From Paragorgia papillata (Eukaryota; Cnidaria; Anthozoa; Scleralcyonacea; Coralliidae): a stretch of 64,000 bases of DNA. Where the stretch lies: the NCBI GenBank assembly GCA_035771165.1, contig JAWNZC010000100.1:1448501-1512500 (forward strand), in the 5' to 3' direction. Shown piece by piece: positions 49,201 to 59,648 of the stretch; the stretch's first letter is position 1, and every line of letters begins with the position of its first letter. A program made the position numbers and the translations under genes. The notes beneath the pieces were generated by a model, which made no database searches, was not told the origin of the DNA, and saw only the letters and a program-made list of their open reading frames with translations.

Positions 49201-52200
49201 ATTTTGAAATTAAAAGTTAACTGTTTTGGTTAAATAGTCAGTTGCATTCATGCGAACTCAGAATTTCAGATACTCAGCGCCATTCTCGTTCCCAGAGCTC
49301 CAACCCTGCTGTTTTGGCGCCAAAAATAGATTATTATTACGCTCAGTACTCACACCAGTCTCTTGCCCCAGTTTTGCCGCTTACATATAAGGAGTGATGA
49401 ATGATAAGTCCGAGTCGAGCTAACAGGCTAGGGGCCCAGGACTACAGATCAATTTGATTTTTGTGTTTTGACATAATGATATTGACAAACGGAACACTTA
49501 TTCACGCTATGACACATTATTTGTTTAGTGTTTCTATATTTATTACTCGGGCTACCGCAGGTAGACGAGTCTAGGTTTCGCGATTATTTTTATTGTGTTG
49601 CGTCGCGTTATTAGTCCTCCGCGCGGCCGTTGGCGATATTGACCAATAAGCTTTGCGAAACTGAGGCATGTGACTATATCTATGCATATGACCACTGACC
49701 AGTGCATGACTGCACTGGTCACATGTGTCACAGATAAAATTCAAAAGTCATGTGTCATGTGCCTTCTTTTTTTTCGACTGAGTGAGTGAGTGCCCTTTCT
49801 CGTCTCGGATGTGTTTTGTGTGTTATGTTCACAGACATAGTCATTGCATGGGAAGTAATGTCGCTGGCAAGTATCTTGATATTATTATATACGCTTGCAA
49901 TCGCACACGCCGTTCATTAAGTAAACTTGCAGGTGACACTTTCTAGGTAAACTTGAAGCTGTGTAATAAGGCGAAGAGACGCGACATATTGAACGCTGTA
50001 CATGTGTGGAAATAATACTTTCTTTCTTTGCTTTCCTGAAGTCTGATCACTCGTCTCGGATGTGTTCTGTGTGTTCACATACATAGTTAATGGGCAGTAA
50101 TGTCGCTGGCAAGTATCTTGATATTATTATACACTGGCTTACAATCGCACATGCCGTTTATAGTTGTGTTGGTATTTAATACCTGAAGAGACTCGACATA
50201 TGAACGTTGTGTAGATGTGTGGAAATACGTTAATAAATACAGGCAATCGTGTTTTGTTATTGCAAATTGTGTTTTCTATCGGAGAATTGGATTGTGTTTT
50301 GACTTTTGTCTGTGACCAATGTGTTTAATAGACTTCAGACCTTAGCACTGCATGTGACATCACCTACTATACATAGCACTGTGATTTTGCAGTAGCCCGA
50401 GTGAACGCCTGACCACGCGTCTTGTTATTAAATTAAATATTGTTGTCTGGCAAAAGAAGGGCTTATTTCTCTCGTGGGCCTGGAGCTGTCGCCCCATCCG
50501 TCCCCGCCTTAATCCGGCCCTGCGAGTTTACCAGGTTGTCAGTCAAGACATTAAAATAGAACTTTCCGTTATAATCAAATTATAGGCCATACACTTAACT
50601 TATAGATTTTCGTTACTCATAGGATGATACAAAATATCAACATAACATTTAGTATAGAAAATGCCGTTAGTACCAGTCTCGTGTTAGTTTTGTTTAAAAA
50701 ACTGTTCCGGTGGCAAAAACAACTAGCCATGCAGTATTAACGTGAAAAATAATAATAATTATCAGTTATTTTTTAGTTTAATACGAAAGACCGTTTAACA
50801 TTTCGAACGAAATATCTATACGTCTTTCGAAACTCGTACAAAAATAGTTTTATCACTATTGTTCTCACCTTTTCAGTTTTCGGTCGTCTGTTTTCATCAA
50901 ATAAATTACCAGCAAAAACACGTCTTTTCTTTTCATCTCTATAATTAACTGTATAGTTTTGGAGTTTCTCCTTGGCTTGAATTAATGTGATGATTCCATC
51001 TTGTATTGGGCAATATCCTGTCTCTTATATCTATTTATATAACATTCATGCAGTTTCAGGCCGGTCACTGAGTTGTGAGTTGTTTGCCAAGATCCTCTCG
51101 TGATTCAAACAGACAAAAATGCAGACTGACGGACTGTGGCTAGACAACTAGACAATCGCCTATTGTTTGTGCACAGCACAACCAATCAAAACTGTTAAAC
51201 CATTTAAATGCACGATTAGCAAAGCCTGACAAAATAATTCGATAAATATATTTTTAAAACGTCACATATTTAAATTGTCAGACGTTAAAATTTTGAGAGC
51301 ATTAATACCGTAAGTGTTTCGAATATACATTTGAGTTGGTGACAAAGAGAACTCTAAAGACTATACTAAAGGATCGACCTAAAGGAATAATGATAGGAAC
51401 TGTAAGACGCTATTTATAAGTAATAACATGACTTGAGCGGCCCGAGGACTTTTACAAATCTTCCCGAGGGAAAGGGGAAATTTAATCGCTAATTTCCCGA
51501 AAAGTCATGTTATTAGTTTGTAATATTATGATCGCCGAGGAAAACTTTGAGAATCTTACCGACAGGAAATTTACACGGTTGATCAGAGAAGTTGCATCTA
51601 ATTTTCCCGTGCATGTTGATGAGGGAAAATTTATGCAAGCGGGAAATTTAGCTAGAAGAAGACAAAAGATTTCTTTGTTAATATAATAATACCATGATCG
51701 CCTCGGATTCTTTAGTTCTCCGAGGGAATGTAAACCTCGTATTTCCCTCATCGCTCATGCAAGAGGGAAATTTATCCTTTGTCCTCTAATTTTCCCGTGC
51801 GTGTTGATGTGGGAAAATTAGAAGACAAAGAAATATTTTGTCTTCTTCTAAATTTCCCGCTTGCATATATCTATATGCAAGCGGGAAATTTAGAAGACAA
51901 AATAATTCTTTGTCTTCTAATTTTCCCTCATCGACACGCACGGGAAAATTAGATGCAACTTCTCTGATCAACCGTGTAAATTTCCTGTTGGTAAGATTCT
52001 CAAAGTTTTCCTCGGCGATCATAGTATTACAAAGTGATAACATGACTTTTCGGGAAATTAGCGATTAAATTTCCCCTTTACCTCGGGAAGATTTGTAAAA
52101 GTCCTCGGGCCTGCTGCCCTTGGACTTTCACAAACCTTCCCTCGGCTGCGGGAAATGTAATCGCTAATTTCTCGTAAAGTCATGTTATTACTTATAAATA

Positions 52201-54942
52201 ACCGCACCAGAGGGTGCTGCAGAAAAACGCAGTGGAGGGGGGGGGGGTATTCGAGAGGGCTTATATACGGCCTTAGTACTACCGGCCCCAATAGTTTTTA
52301 AGGTGGCTCGATAGGGAAAAGCTATATGCAATCAGATTTTCCCCTATAAAACGTCTCATAGCGCTAGATTCGTTCGATCTTCGTTCTAGTTCCTTACACA
52401 GCGCTAGTGTCACTCTTGAATTTTGAAAAGCATTGGATACTCCAAAATTCTCAGGAGGGGAGAAATATTTGTTCTAGTGAGTTCAGAAATTCTAATTTGC
52501 ATTATATTTGCATATTACAATAAATGTGATTTGTCCAGACACACAAATGCTACAAGTGTAAAACTTTTCAATTATCAGCACTGACACTAAAGCTAGATGT
52601 ATGAAAGGAACTAGAATGAGGCTACACTGCAAAACGTTTTAGGGAAAAATATATAAGTTTTTATAATTGTTTTTATATATATTGTTTTTATATATATTGT
52701 TTCGAGAAGAAAATTGATCGCTCCTTTACGTTTCTCCGCCATTGTTGTATTCGCCAGTCGTAAACAAAACCAGGCGTGCGCAGTGCTACTGCTATTCTAA
52801 TATATTCCGTGGGGAAACTTCTTTCATTCTTGGTATATTAAGATATCCACGTATTTCAAGAAATATCCATAGATAAGGTACAAACCTGTCTGTTATCGCT
52901 CTTTAGGGCTTACGAGCTTTAAGCGACATAAATATTTGTCGTCTCTGAAAGACTGATACTTATAGTGTTTGCTAAAGTCTTTGGTCTATCTTTTTGTTCG
53001 CCTTTATGCATTTTTGTGCAGGGTGCACGGTCACTGAACACATTGTATTTTAATATAATGAACGAATTGTCCAATAGCAACGTTTCAGTTCAATCACTCA
53101 ACCCTGCTATTTAAATATTAATAAACCTAAAACAAAGGATGTGCACGGTGTAAGCTACGGTTCAACATAAAATCACAGCTCATTATAGGCGCTTTGAAGT
53201 TTGCCGAGTTTCCAGACCATATCTCGATTGACTATGTCACAATATACTGCAAAGTTTCTGGCTTTGCACTAAAAGCGAAATACCGAACATGTCCAAATCA
53301 TAATAGCGGCCGCTATTTTGAAATTCTTTTTCGTGTGTATTATAATCTGTCTTCTCCGAATGTTTCCTCGAGAAATAAACCACTGTAGAAGCTATCAAAT
53401 ATACTGGAAGAAAGATAATTCATCTGGCTACAACATACGTACAGTTTATCCGACCAAATAGCTTAGTTTTCTTAAAAAAAGTGAAATACCGAACATGTCC
53501 AACACGAACTAGAGGTGCTTGTTGAACGTCCCGGGTATTCCAGGGTGAAATCGTCCCGGTAGAAACATTCTCATGTAAACCTGGGATGAAAAACGTCCCG
53601 TCCGGTAAACGTCCCGTCCCGCCTCCAATGTAAACAGCCCCTAAGAAAAACTCTACTTGGCCCAGTTGGGATTCGAACGAGCGACCTTTGGTTTACTAGT
53701 CCAGTGGTAAAGTTGGGAGCTGAAGGTCGAATGATAGTATGAAGACTGTTGTCTAGATATTGAAGAAACTAGTCTGTTTCAAAATATCAAATAGCCTAAG
53801 TACTATCATTCGACCTTCAGCTCCCAACTTGACCTGTATGTAGCTCAGTTGGTAGAACATCGGACTAGTAAACCGAAGGTCACAAGCTCAAATCGAAGGC
53901 CCGAGGGATTTATCTGGCTTAAAGCCGACGTTCGAGGTACTTATCCGACTTGAAACACGATAGAAGAAGGTTTTCTAAAAAATAGCCTTTACCGAGTGTC
54001 GAAGGACATTGTTATGTCGAATGTTAACGGGATTTTATGAAATCATAAGACTCCAAAGCAGTTTATTAAACAAACTTGAGAAGTACGTAAAGGTTCATTG
54101 AACACATACACAGACTTAATAATTAGTACCAGATATCATTACAGCATTGGGCATGCGTATTGATGCAGTATCAATCCCACAATTTATGCTCAACGTTCAG
54201 TGTAATAAAGTGCTGACTCAACCAACATATTTTTATGATTTTCATTGGTTTGCCTTTCTCCCGTAAACTACGTGGAGAGAAAAGCAAGTCCTTCCTCTCC
54301 TTGTCGTATGTGGGCGCTACCGGCGTTACGAAACGAGATAGTTGTACATGATGCACCCTATGAATTGGGCAATTATAAATTCATAGGGATTATATATATA
54401 ATCCCCAGGCTTTATATATATAATCCCTATGAGTTTATAATGAGGGATTTATGGGATATAAATCCTCAAAAAAACCCCAAAGAAAACCGACTTGATCGTG
54501 TTTTAAGTATTGTTTAAAACATGAACAGCGGTGTTTTATCCAATTTAAAAATCCAAGCACACAGATTCTATCCATTAGTATTCTTTCTAATATTGAAAAG
54601 ATAGAAAACTATGGACATGCTACTGATTTCCTTTGTGTTTTCCTCGTGAATTATTAATGAGTTTTTAACACTTGAAACACATGTATATAGTACAAATTTT
54701 ATTAAAATTACCTTTTAACTCTTCACGGGCAATATAAATTTCTGTAGCAGTATCTTCATTATTCTCCAGGGCTGATATTTGTTCCTAGGAAAACAAAAAT
54801 GTACATGTTTTCGATGATATATATTTTTTAAAAACTTGAAAAATATTCGTTGCATTAACCTTCGATGTGGAGGTGTTGGTGTGATCAGATGCCTCGTAGA
54901 GAAAAGCTAGATATTCCTGCCTGAGCTGGTCAATAATGGCTC
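34214..54942 (-). CDS. Probable host gene with alpha-kinase-like C-terminal region (scattered exons)
   Basis: Minus-strand exons with AG/GT borders: 54942-54860, 54784-54712, 50936-50869 and 43042-42740 (or 42752) join in phase and read AFLYEASDHTNTST, EQISALENNEDTATEIYIAR, DEKKRRVFAGNLFDENRRPK and LLNKAKTLFKMEHQLRLYTF. Further candidates are 39229-39160, 38608-38530, 38462-38413, 36806-36726. Exon 35951-35689 (LEKGNLLGKGVLRCCF, EPVVVKKFLKKT) and exon 34428-34214 (LAFSHWCLSFSKGALLLTDLQG, first 20) resemble the nucleotide-binding lobe with its VVKKF lysine and the AFSH/TDLQG segment of alpha-kinases. Intervening and last exons were not traced, phases between 42.7 and 38 kb are not all closed, and the 5' end may lie beyond 55 kb. 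That it is one gene is inference. Confidence 0.5.
34891..34956. repeat. Near-perfect 66-bp palindrome
   Basis: GCCTCCTTCGCAGCCGTTGT plus CCAGGGTT pairs with its exact complement around a 10-base centre. It lies in an intron of the alpha-kinase-like gene. Confidence 0.9.
37158..37214. repeat. 57-bp palindrome
   Basis: ATATGCATACATATGCACAC pairs with GTGCGCATATGTATGCATAT around CATTCATATG-type centre. Intronic. Confidence 0.75.
38893..39034. repeat. Two palindromes head to tail
   Basis: The first (38893-39000) has arms of about 51 bp, starting ATGTTCTAGGGATTTTTGGT, with one small asymmetry. The second (39000-39034), ACTTTGTAAATAGATC around TG, begins where the first ends. Confidence 0.85.
39361..39390. 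repeat. G-rich tract
   Basis: A near-continuous G run (CTGGAAGGGGGGGGG and on). Length is likely unreliable. Confidence 0.7.
40060..40854. mobile_element. 795-bp Tc1/mariner-like non-autonomous element
   Basis: Inverted ends CAGTGAAACCTGAGTTTTGC are flanked by TA at 40058-40059 and 40855-40856, inside an (AATAC)n microsatellite that continues on both sides. Repeated GCGACCACCTG words lie near both ends. No transposase frame. Confidence 0.85.
40914..41148. mobile_element. ~235-bp MITE
   Basis: GGTTACCCTCAGCCTAGAAA at left and CTAGTGTCTAGGCTGGGTTA at right form diverged inverted ends; AGAAGGC/GCCTTCT words pair further in. Confidence 0.55.
42085..42370. repeat. Degenerate CAAGTTGTTACAAGG-type repeat block
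   Basis: Words such as CAAGTTGTTACAAGGCTG, ACAGGCTGT, CAACTTGTAACAAGG and ACAAGTTGTTAACAGG recur in both orientations, suggesting a tandem-rich dispersed repeat. Confidence 0.6.
43269..43926. mobile_element. 658-bp long-arm foldback with TTAA target duplication
   Basis: The element is almost entirely two inverted arms of about 320 bp. Ends are GGTGGCTCCATACAGTTTCT and its complement, with TTAA at 43265-43268 and 43927-43930. A related lone end, TTAAGGTGGCTCGATAGG, occurs at about 52299. TTAA points to a piggyBac/Kolobok-type family (inferred). It sits in the intron upstream (gene sense) of exon 43042-42740. Confidence 0.85.
43931..46146. other. Intronic or intergenic DNA, no gene recognised
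   Basis: Contains short GTTGCAGCAGC/GCTGCTGCAAC repeats at 44140-44270, a poly-C run near 45190, and G/C-rich runs around 45240-45300. The short frames seen are not exon-like. Confidence 0.35.
46147..46660. repeat. Minisatellite-like repeat, inverted copy of 2280-2402
   Basis: Five diverged copies of GGTTACGAACTACGTACTTT with TTTTAGATGGTTGCTA spacers (46195-46400). They are followed by two copies of a block of about 150 bp with CTTTCGGTTTTCC, CAACGAACTTCAAGTACGTA and GAGTTTTCAAAACG (46396-46510 and 46540-46660). Confidence 0.75.
47107..47861 (+). pseudogene. Decayed coding remnant, family unknown
   Basis: From 47107 one frame reads about 117 codons (KSGNTTVKRDYESNVDIDVF, then KLPTIQSKRVKQRIERNKDQ) with only two in-frame stops, ending near 47458 with ELELSNDHEK. 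A further frame at 47655-47861 reads NDGNKYSLIPIVFAVEEQHL. The composition looks protein-coding, but I do not recognise the family. Could be two unrelated fragments. Confidence 0.35.
48288..48441. mobile_element. ~154-bp foldback
   Basis: TATCATACACTCGGAAGAAT and GTTTCATCAGGATTCCAAAC have inverted partners; the centre is CCTCGGCTTCGCCTCGG. Confidence 0.75.
48877..50522. mobile_element. hAT-like non-autonomous element with perfect 8-bp TSD
   Basis: Ends CAGGGCCGGATTAA are inverted and flanked by identical CGAGTTTA at 48869-48876 and 50523-50530. An 8-bp duplication and a CAGGG start are hallmarks of hAT elements. No transposase is present; much of the interior is a nested inverted-repeat element (49544-50402). 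Confidence 0.9.
49544..50402. mobile_element. Nested element in the hAT copy, ends ACTCGGGCTAC
   Basis: ACTCGGGCTAC at left and GTAGCCCGAGT at right. Inside, a block of about 130 bp with CTCGTCTCGGATGTGTT and GTCGCTGGCAAGTATCTTGA is duplicated (49799 on and 50050 on). Confidence 0.6.
51411..52200. mobile_element. 790-bp foldback with multiple internal palindromes
   Basis: Outer ends TATTTATAAGTAATAACATG are inverted. Inside, a segment of about 270 bp (CCCGAGGACTTTTACAAATC through AAACTTTGAGAATCTTACC to TTTTCCCGTGC) appears in both orientations, and further copies of GCAAGCGGGAAATTTAG form a central palindrome near 51865. Open frames on both strands are mirror translations of the arms. Confidence 0.8.
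52201..53645. other. No gene recognised
   Basis: Contains a lone TTAAGGTGGCTC end near 52299, a G run near 52238, and a TTTTTATATATATTG duplication near 52670. Around 53515-53640 GTCCCG words and TGTAAACCTGGGATG suggest a small GTTCAT/TGTAAAC-type inverted element. Confidence 0.35.
53646..53920. repeat. Inverted pair of tRNA-Thr-like sequences
   Basis: On the plus strand TAGCTCAGTTGG at 53841-53852 is a perfect tRNA A box, followed by GGACTAGTAAACC, a tRNA-Thr-like anticodon arm (AGT), and a weak B box. On the minus strand 53713-53661 reads GGACTAGTAAACC, then GGTCGCTCGTTCGAATCCC, a perfect B box with the same anticodon arm. The two halves face each other across an inverted spacer with AGCTCCCAACTT and ATTCGACCTTC. 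Looks like a tRNA-derived (SINE-like) foldback, not a working tRNA gene. Confidence 0.6.
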
Positions 54943-55360
54943 CTTTATTGTTTTACTGTGTCTAACACCAGACGATTTTACTCATCAAAGAGAGAACCCT
55001 CAGACATCCTAGTCAGCAAAGAGTTAACAAGTGATTAACCCATTCCTGCCTGAGGTGGTTAAAAATGGTCCCTTTATTGTTTTACTGTGTCTAACACCAG
55101 ATGATTTTACTCATCAAAGAGAGAACCCTCAGACATCCTAGGCAGCAATGAGTTAACAAGTGATTAACCCATTCTTGCCTGAGCTGACCAAAAATGGTTT
55201 CTTTATTGTTTTACTATGTCTAACACTAGGTGATTTTACTCATCAAAGAGAGAACCCTCAGACATCCTAGGCAGCAATGAGTTAACAAGTGATTAACCCA
55301 TTCCTGCCTGAGCTGACCAAAAACGGTTCCTTTATTGTTTTACTCTGTCTAACACCGGTT
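54913..55360. repeat. Tandem repeat, 129-bp unit, ~3.5 copies
   Basis: Starts at 54913, 55042, 55171 and 55300 are exactly 129 bp apart. The first copy contains the start of the minus-strand exon 54942-54860, including its splice acceptor. The other copies carry the acceptor-like sequence but a diverged exon start. Confidence 0.9.
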
Positions 55361-57507
55361 CAGCGATTTATTATAGAAAAAAAAAATTCTTATGTTTTTG
55401 ATTAGCAAATTCTATCTGATCTCCGAACCGTTCGATCTATTAATCTATTATTTGCCCCCCCCCCCCCCCCCCTCCCAGACAATGCCAGGCATTTGTGTTT
55501 TTTTTTGTGTGGGGGTGGGGCATTTGTTCTCTCAGTATTTCCCCGGGGCCGGGCATTAGTCTTCCCCAGGCCATTGGGACGGGAATTTGTCATGACCAAA
55601 GAGGATGTAAATGAAGTAAATTATCATAAGTTATGTTAATGTATAATCTGTTAATTTATGAAATGAGTTTTATCCTGACCCAGGTTTATTATTTTATTTT
55701 TTTCACACTTTACGAGTAGTTTAGGAGTTTCTAAAAGTAATGCAAACACTCCTCTAATACGTTTCATATTGAATACTTCTTGTTGTTTTGTTTACTTTTA
55801 TTGTCAATATATCCTATTATAAAACGGCAATAAATTTCAGTTGTGAAGAGTTGCATTTTGTGCATACTGTAACAATACTGTAATTATATTAATAGTTGTG
55901 CTACAATAGAGAAAATTGAACACAAGACAGAAGTTCAAAACATGCACCTTGTGTCTGAATCATAGATGGTCTGAATCTATTAAAGACCATCAACATGCTA
56001 GGATTTTCCTTATGTTTAATTTCCTGACGACTTCACAAGTCAAACTGAACCTGGGGCAGGGCATTTGGCGGCATTTGTTATCCATTTTTTTGCCCCAGGT
56101 GGGGTATTGTAGCGACTTTTTTGCCCAACCCCAGGGCATTTGCATTTAAAAAATCTTAAAAATGCAAATGCCCGAGGGTTGGCCTGGGGGGGGGGAGGTG
56201 GATGGGCAACGCTGGAATTGACTCAATGCATTTAATAAACATGTTGAAATTTACATACAAATCCCTACACATGACAATACAGTACAATAAAATCTACACG
56301 ATTTTCGCGTAAAGTTGGGGCAGAACCCCATATTAAATAGCGCTATTTTATAGTTAAGGTATACTGGTATATCCTAGAAGAATATTATAGAAATCGCTAC
56401 CTTTAAAAAGGACATTCTTGGCCTAAATTCACAGCACACTCGAGTCTTCGCAGTGTTTCCGCTATCTTCGCCCAGCCAAACTGCATTTAATAGTTCATGA
56501 GGTACGACCAGTGCTTCCACTTGGCTAAAGCAAAATTTTCCTTTTTTTATCTTTCTTTTTAGCAAAACTTCCTTCCCAAAATCTGAAATTTCCTTCCAGT
56601 TTTCCCTCCAAAATCTCTTCTAAATCCTCTTTCTAATTATTAAAATTTGGATCGTTCACTTCACCAGTAAGCTTTCGAATGGCTCGACGATCGAAATTGT
56701 GCATGACGAGGTTGATTCTCGACTCGAGTCAATCCAATCTCGTCCCCAATCATTCTTTGCATGATTTATATATATGTTAATGCAGTAGAAAATAGAAATT
56801 GCAACCATTGAGCCTGCGCTATTTGTGCAGCAGTCTTTCGCTTAAAACCCTATTTAACCCCACGCATCCCCGGGGATCATATATTACTACCCGTGTTTTT
56901 AATTTGTACACGTTTTTGAACCCTAAAATAAAAAATAAGCAGTTTAATTACTGAAAAAGTTTGAATTTCAAAATTTCCTTCCATTTTCCTTCCATATGAC
57001 CAAATTTCCTTCCAATTTCCTTCCAAATTTTATTTCCTTTTTTTTCCCTTCCAAATGCCAAAATTTCCTTTTGGAAGGAAATTTCCTTCCAAGTGGAAGC
57101 AGTGGACTGATGACGAAGGTATTCGGGAAATACTCGTAAACCACTCGGAAATTTAGTTAACTTTCAAAATTAGATAAAAGATTCTAAACCTTACTATTAG
57201 TATTAAAATAGTTTCTTTAGACTCCATTAAAGAAATTATATTACAGAATTTTAAAGAAAATAAGGTTAAAAAAGTTTAAAGTCCAACGTCGGGTTATCTT
57301 CGGGAAAAGCCGAGTATATGTAATGACGTCATCATTACCGATGTCTGTCCGATCCCGTGTTTCCAGTATGAGGCGCCGTGTGTTGCAAAATTCATACTTT
57401 TGGTGTAAGTGGTACTGAGATGCTCACAACATGTGTTGAAATAAACAAAGTAGCCATCGCACATCACATGAAATGCACACATACATCAGAGTCGGACTGG
57501 CTTCGTA
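55361..57507. other. No gene recognised
   Basis: Has a poly-C run near 55458, repeated GGGCATTTG words (55470-56200), and the duplicated phrase TTTCCTTCCA many times at 56570-57095, a low-complexity CCTTCC-rich patch. I see no exon. Confidence 0.35.
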
Positions 57508-57510
57508 TTA

Positions 57511-58973
57511 GGGACGGACCATTAGATTTTTGAGGGGGGGATTGGCCAATTTTTTGGTGCAGGAATATTTTTTTTTCGCTCGAGGTTGTGCAGGATATTT
57601 TTTTTCGACATCATTTGCTTGCAGGATATTTTTTTGTGAGCCTATGTTTGTTAATGTCCAACACATACAATACGTTTATAGCAATACTAGAAAGGATACA
57701 GATACAACCACAAAGCAATTACGCAATGGGCCATATCAGTCATTAACCAATGGATACTGAGATTTTAATAATTTTATGACAAACATTTTTTATGTTAATG
57801 ATGCAATTTGTGACAGTAAAAGAAGGGTACACCCCCCTGAAAAATATGCACCCCCCCCTATCAGATGAGTCTGAATCCACCCCTGACTATATATGATATG
57901 AGATGACACTTAAATACTATTTTAATGCCTTGTGTGGGAGATTTTTCACCAAATTGGTGAAAAGGGCCACACAGAGCTTTAAAATATTAAGTATCATTGA
58001 ATATATCTATGTTTTCACAAATGATGTTTTGCTATACAAATGTCGAGTTTATCATAAAAACAAGAAAGTATTTGAATATATAGACAATCATAAATTATGC
58101 GCTAAAAATTTCGAGGGCAGGGGTTGAACGCAAAAAAAGGGCAAAGTCATTCAGTATTCTAAACAATTTGGGAGTAGAAGCCAAGCAGAGATTCTAGGGG
58201 GGTCCGGGGGCATGCCCCCCGGAAAATGTTTGAATTTTGGGTCTCTGAAACAGCATTTCCTGCATTTTGAGGACGCTTTTCTCGTATTTTCGGTTGTGGA
58301 AATTTTTATTTTGGTCTCGCATTATTTAAAATTTATCATAATTATATTCAGCCTAGCTGCCGCTCGCGCCCACTGCTAGAAGCCTCTGAGTCTCGCCAGA
58401 TTTGCGGAGAATTGTATCGCGTACAACAACAGACGATTAATTATCTGTTTATCTAATGTCTAACCTAGTATTAGAGGTCTCACAAAAAGGGCAGGAGTTG
58501 CAACACCCCCAACCCTCCCCCCCCCCCCCCCCCCTAGTTGCGCGCCTGAGACTAATAATATTTGTGTTTTTACAATGCAAAATAATATCTTTGTATTTAG
58601 TGAGCAGCTGCTCTACATTGTTAAAATGGAAGTAAACTGCAGAATGTGTTTGTTGCTGCTTAAAAATTGTTCCACTTGTTTTGTAGGACAAGTACTTGTT
58701 TTCTAACACTATTTAATAGCAGTGACCTGACAAGTCTGTGTTTAATATTAACAACAAGATGGATTCATAGCTTGTGATTTATTTTGTGTTGTGGCAATCT
58801 GCTCAGGACTCTATATAAATATTTTTCTATTTTTAGAAAACATGGTACTTTGCAGGATATTTTTTTCTGGGGGTTTTGTTGTGCACGATATTTTTTTCCC
58901 AGGATAAGGCTGTGCTCGAATTTTTTTTTGGTAATTGCCCAACCCCCCCCTCAAAAATCTAATGGTCCGTCCC
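57511..58973. mobile_element. Harbinger-like non-autonomous element, 3-bp TTA duplication
   Basis: Inverted ends GGGACGGACCATTAGATTTT continue about 30 bp and are flanked by TTA at 57508-57510 and 58974-58976. TTA/TAA duplications fit PIF/Harbinger. Repeats of TGCAGGATATTTTTTT lie inside both ends. No transposase frame is visible. Confidence 0.8.
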
Positions 58974-59091
58974 TTAGGGGCGGTGCCACCAGGGAGAAGG
59001 GCGCAGTTAAGAAAATAAATTAATAAATAATGACATTGGCCTACTAAGGTGCATCACAGACAAATTTGCCCACAAGCCTCTGTAAATCTTA

Positions 59092-59535
59092 GTATAGTTA
59101 GCGTGCAAAATCTCAGTATACTTCGCGTGCAAAATCTCAGTATACTTCGCGTGCAAAATCTCAGTATACTTAGCGTGCAAAATCTCAGTATACTTAGAGT
59201 GCAAAATCTCAGTACACTTCGCGTGCAAAATCTCAGTATACTTAGCGTGCAAAATCTCAGTATAGTTAGCGTGCAAAATCTCAGTATACTTAGCGTGCAA
59301 AATCTCAGTATACTTAGCGTGCAAAATCTCAGTATACTTAGCGTGCAAAATCTCAGTATACTTCGCGTGCAAAATCTCAGTATAGTTAGCGTGCAAAATC
59401 TCAGTATACTTCGCGTGCAAAATCTCAGTATACTAAGCGTGCAAAATCTCAGTATACTAAGCGTGCAAAATCTCAGTTTACTTCGCGTGCAAAATCTCAG
59501 TATAGTTAGCGTGCAAAATCTCAGTATACTTACTT
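59092..59535. repeat. Minisatellite, 24-bp unit, about 18 copies
   Basis: The unit contains GCGTGCAAAATCTCAGTATA followed by CTTA, CTTC, GTTA or CTAA. As 24 is a multiple of 3 and no frame has stops, several frames on both strands look like octapeptide repeat proteins. They are not genes. Confidence 0.95.
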
Positions 59536-59648
59536 TGCAAATATTTGAGGTATACTTCATGTAAACCAAAACAAATAAACACAAGGGTCAAAGACAACAT
59601 TACATGGCGGAATTGTTATTGTTTTAGTTTTAAGTATTTCTCGTACTT

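Noticed and set aside
53838..53905. Functional tRNA-Thr gene
   Set aside because: A box and anticodon arm are good but the B box (GCTCAAATC) and acceptor pairing are poor, and it is part of an inverted repeat.
59007..59584. Frames of 137-176 codons on both strands
   Set aside because: 24-bp minisatellite translations.
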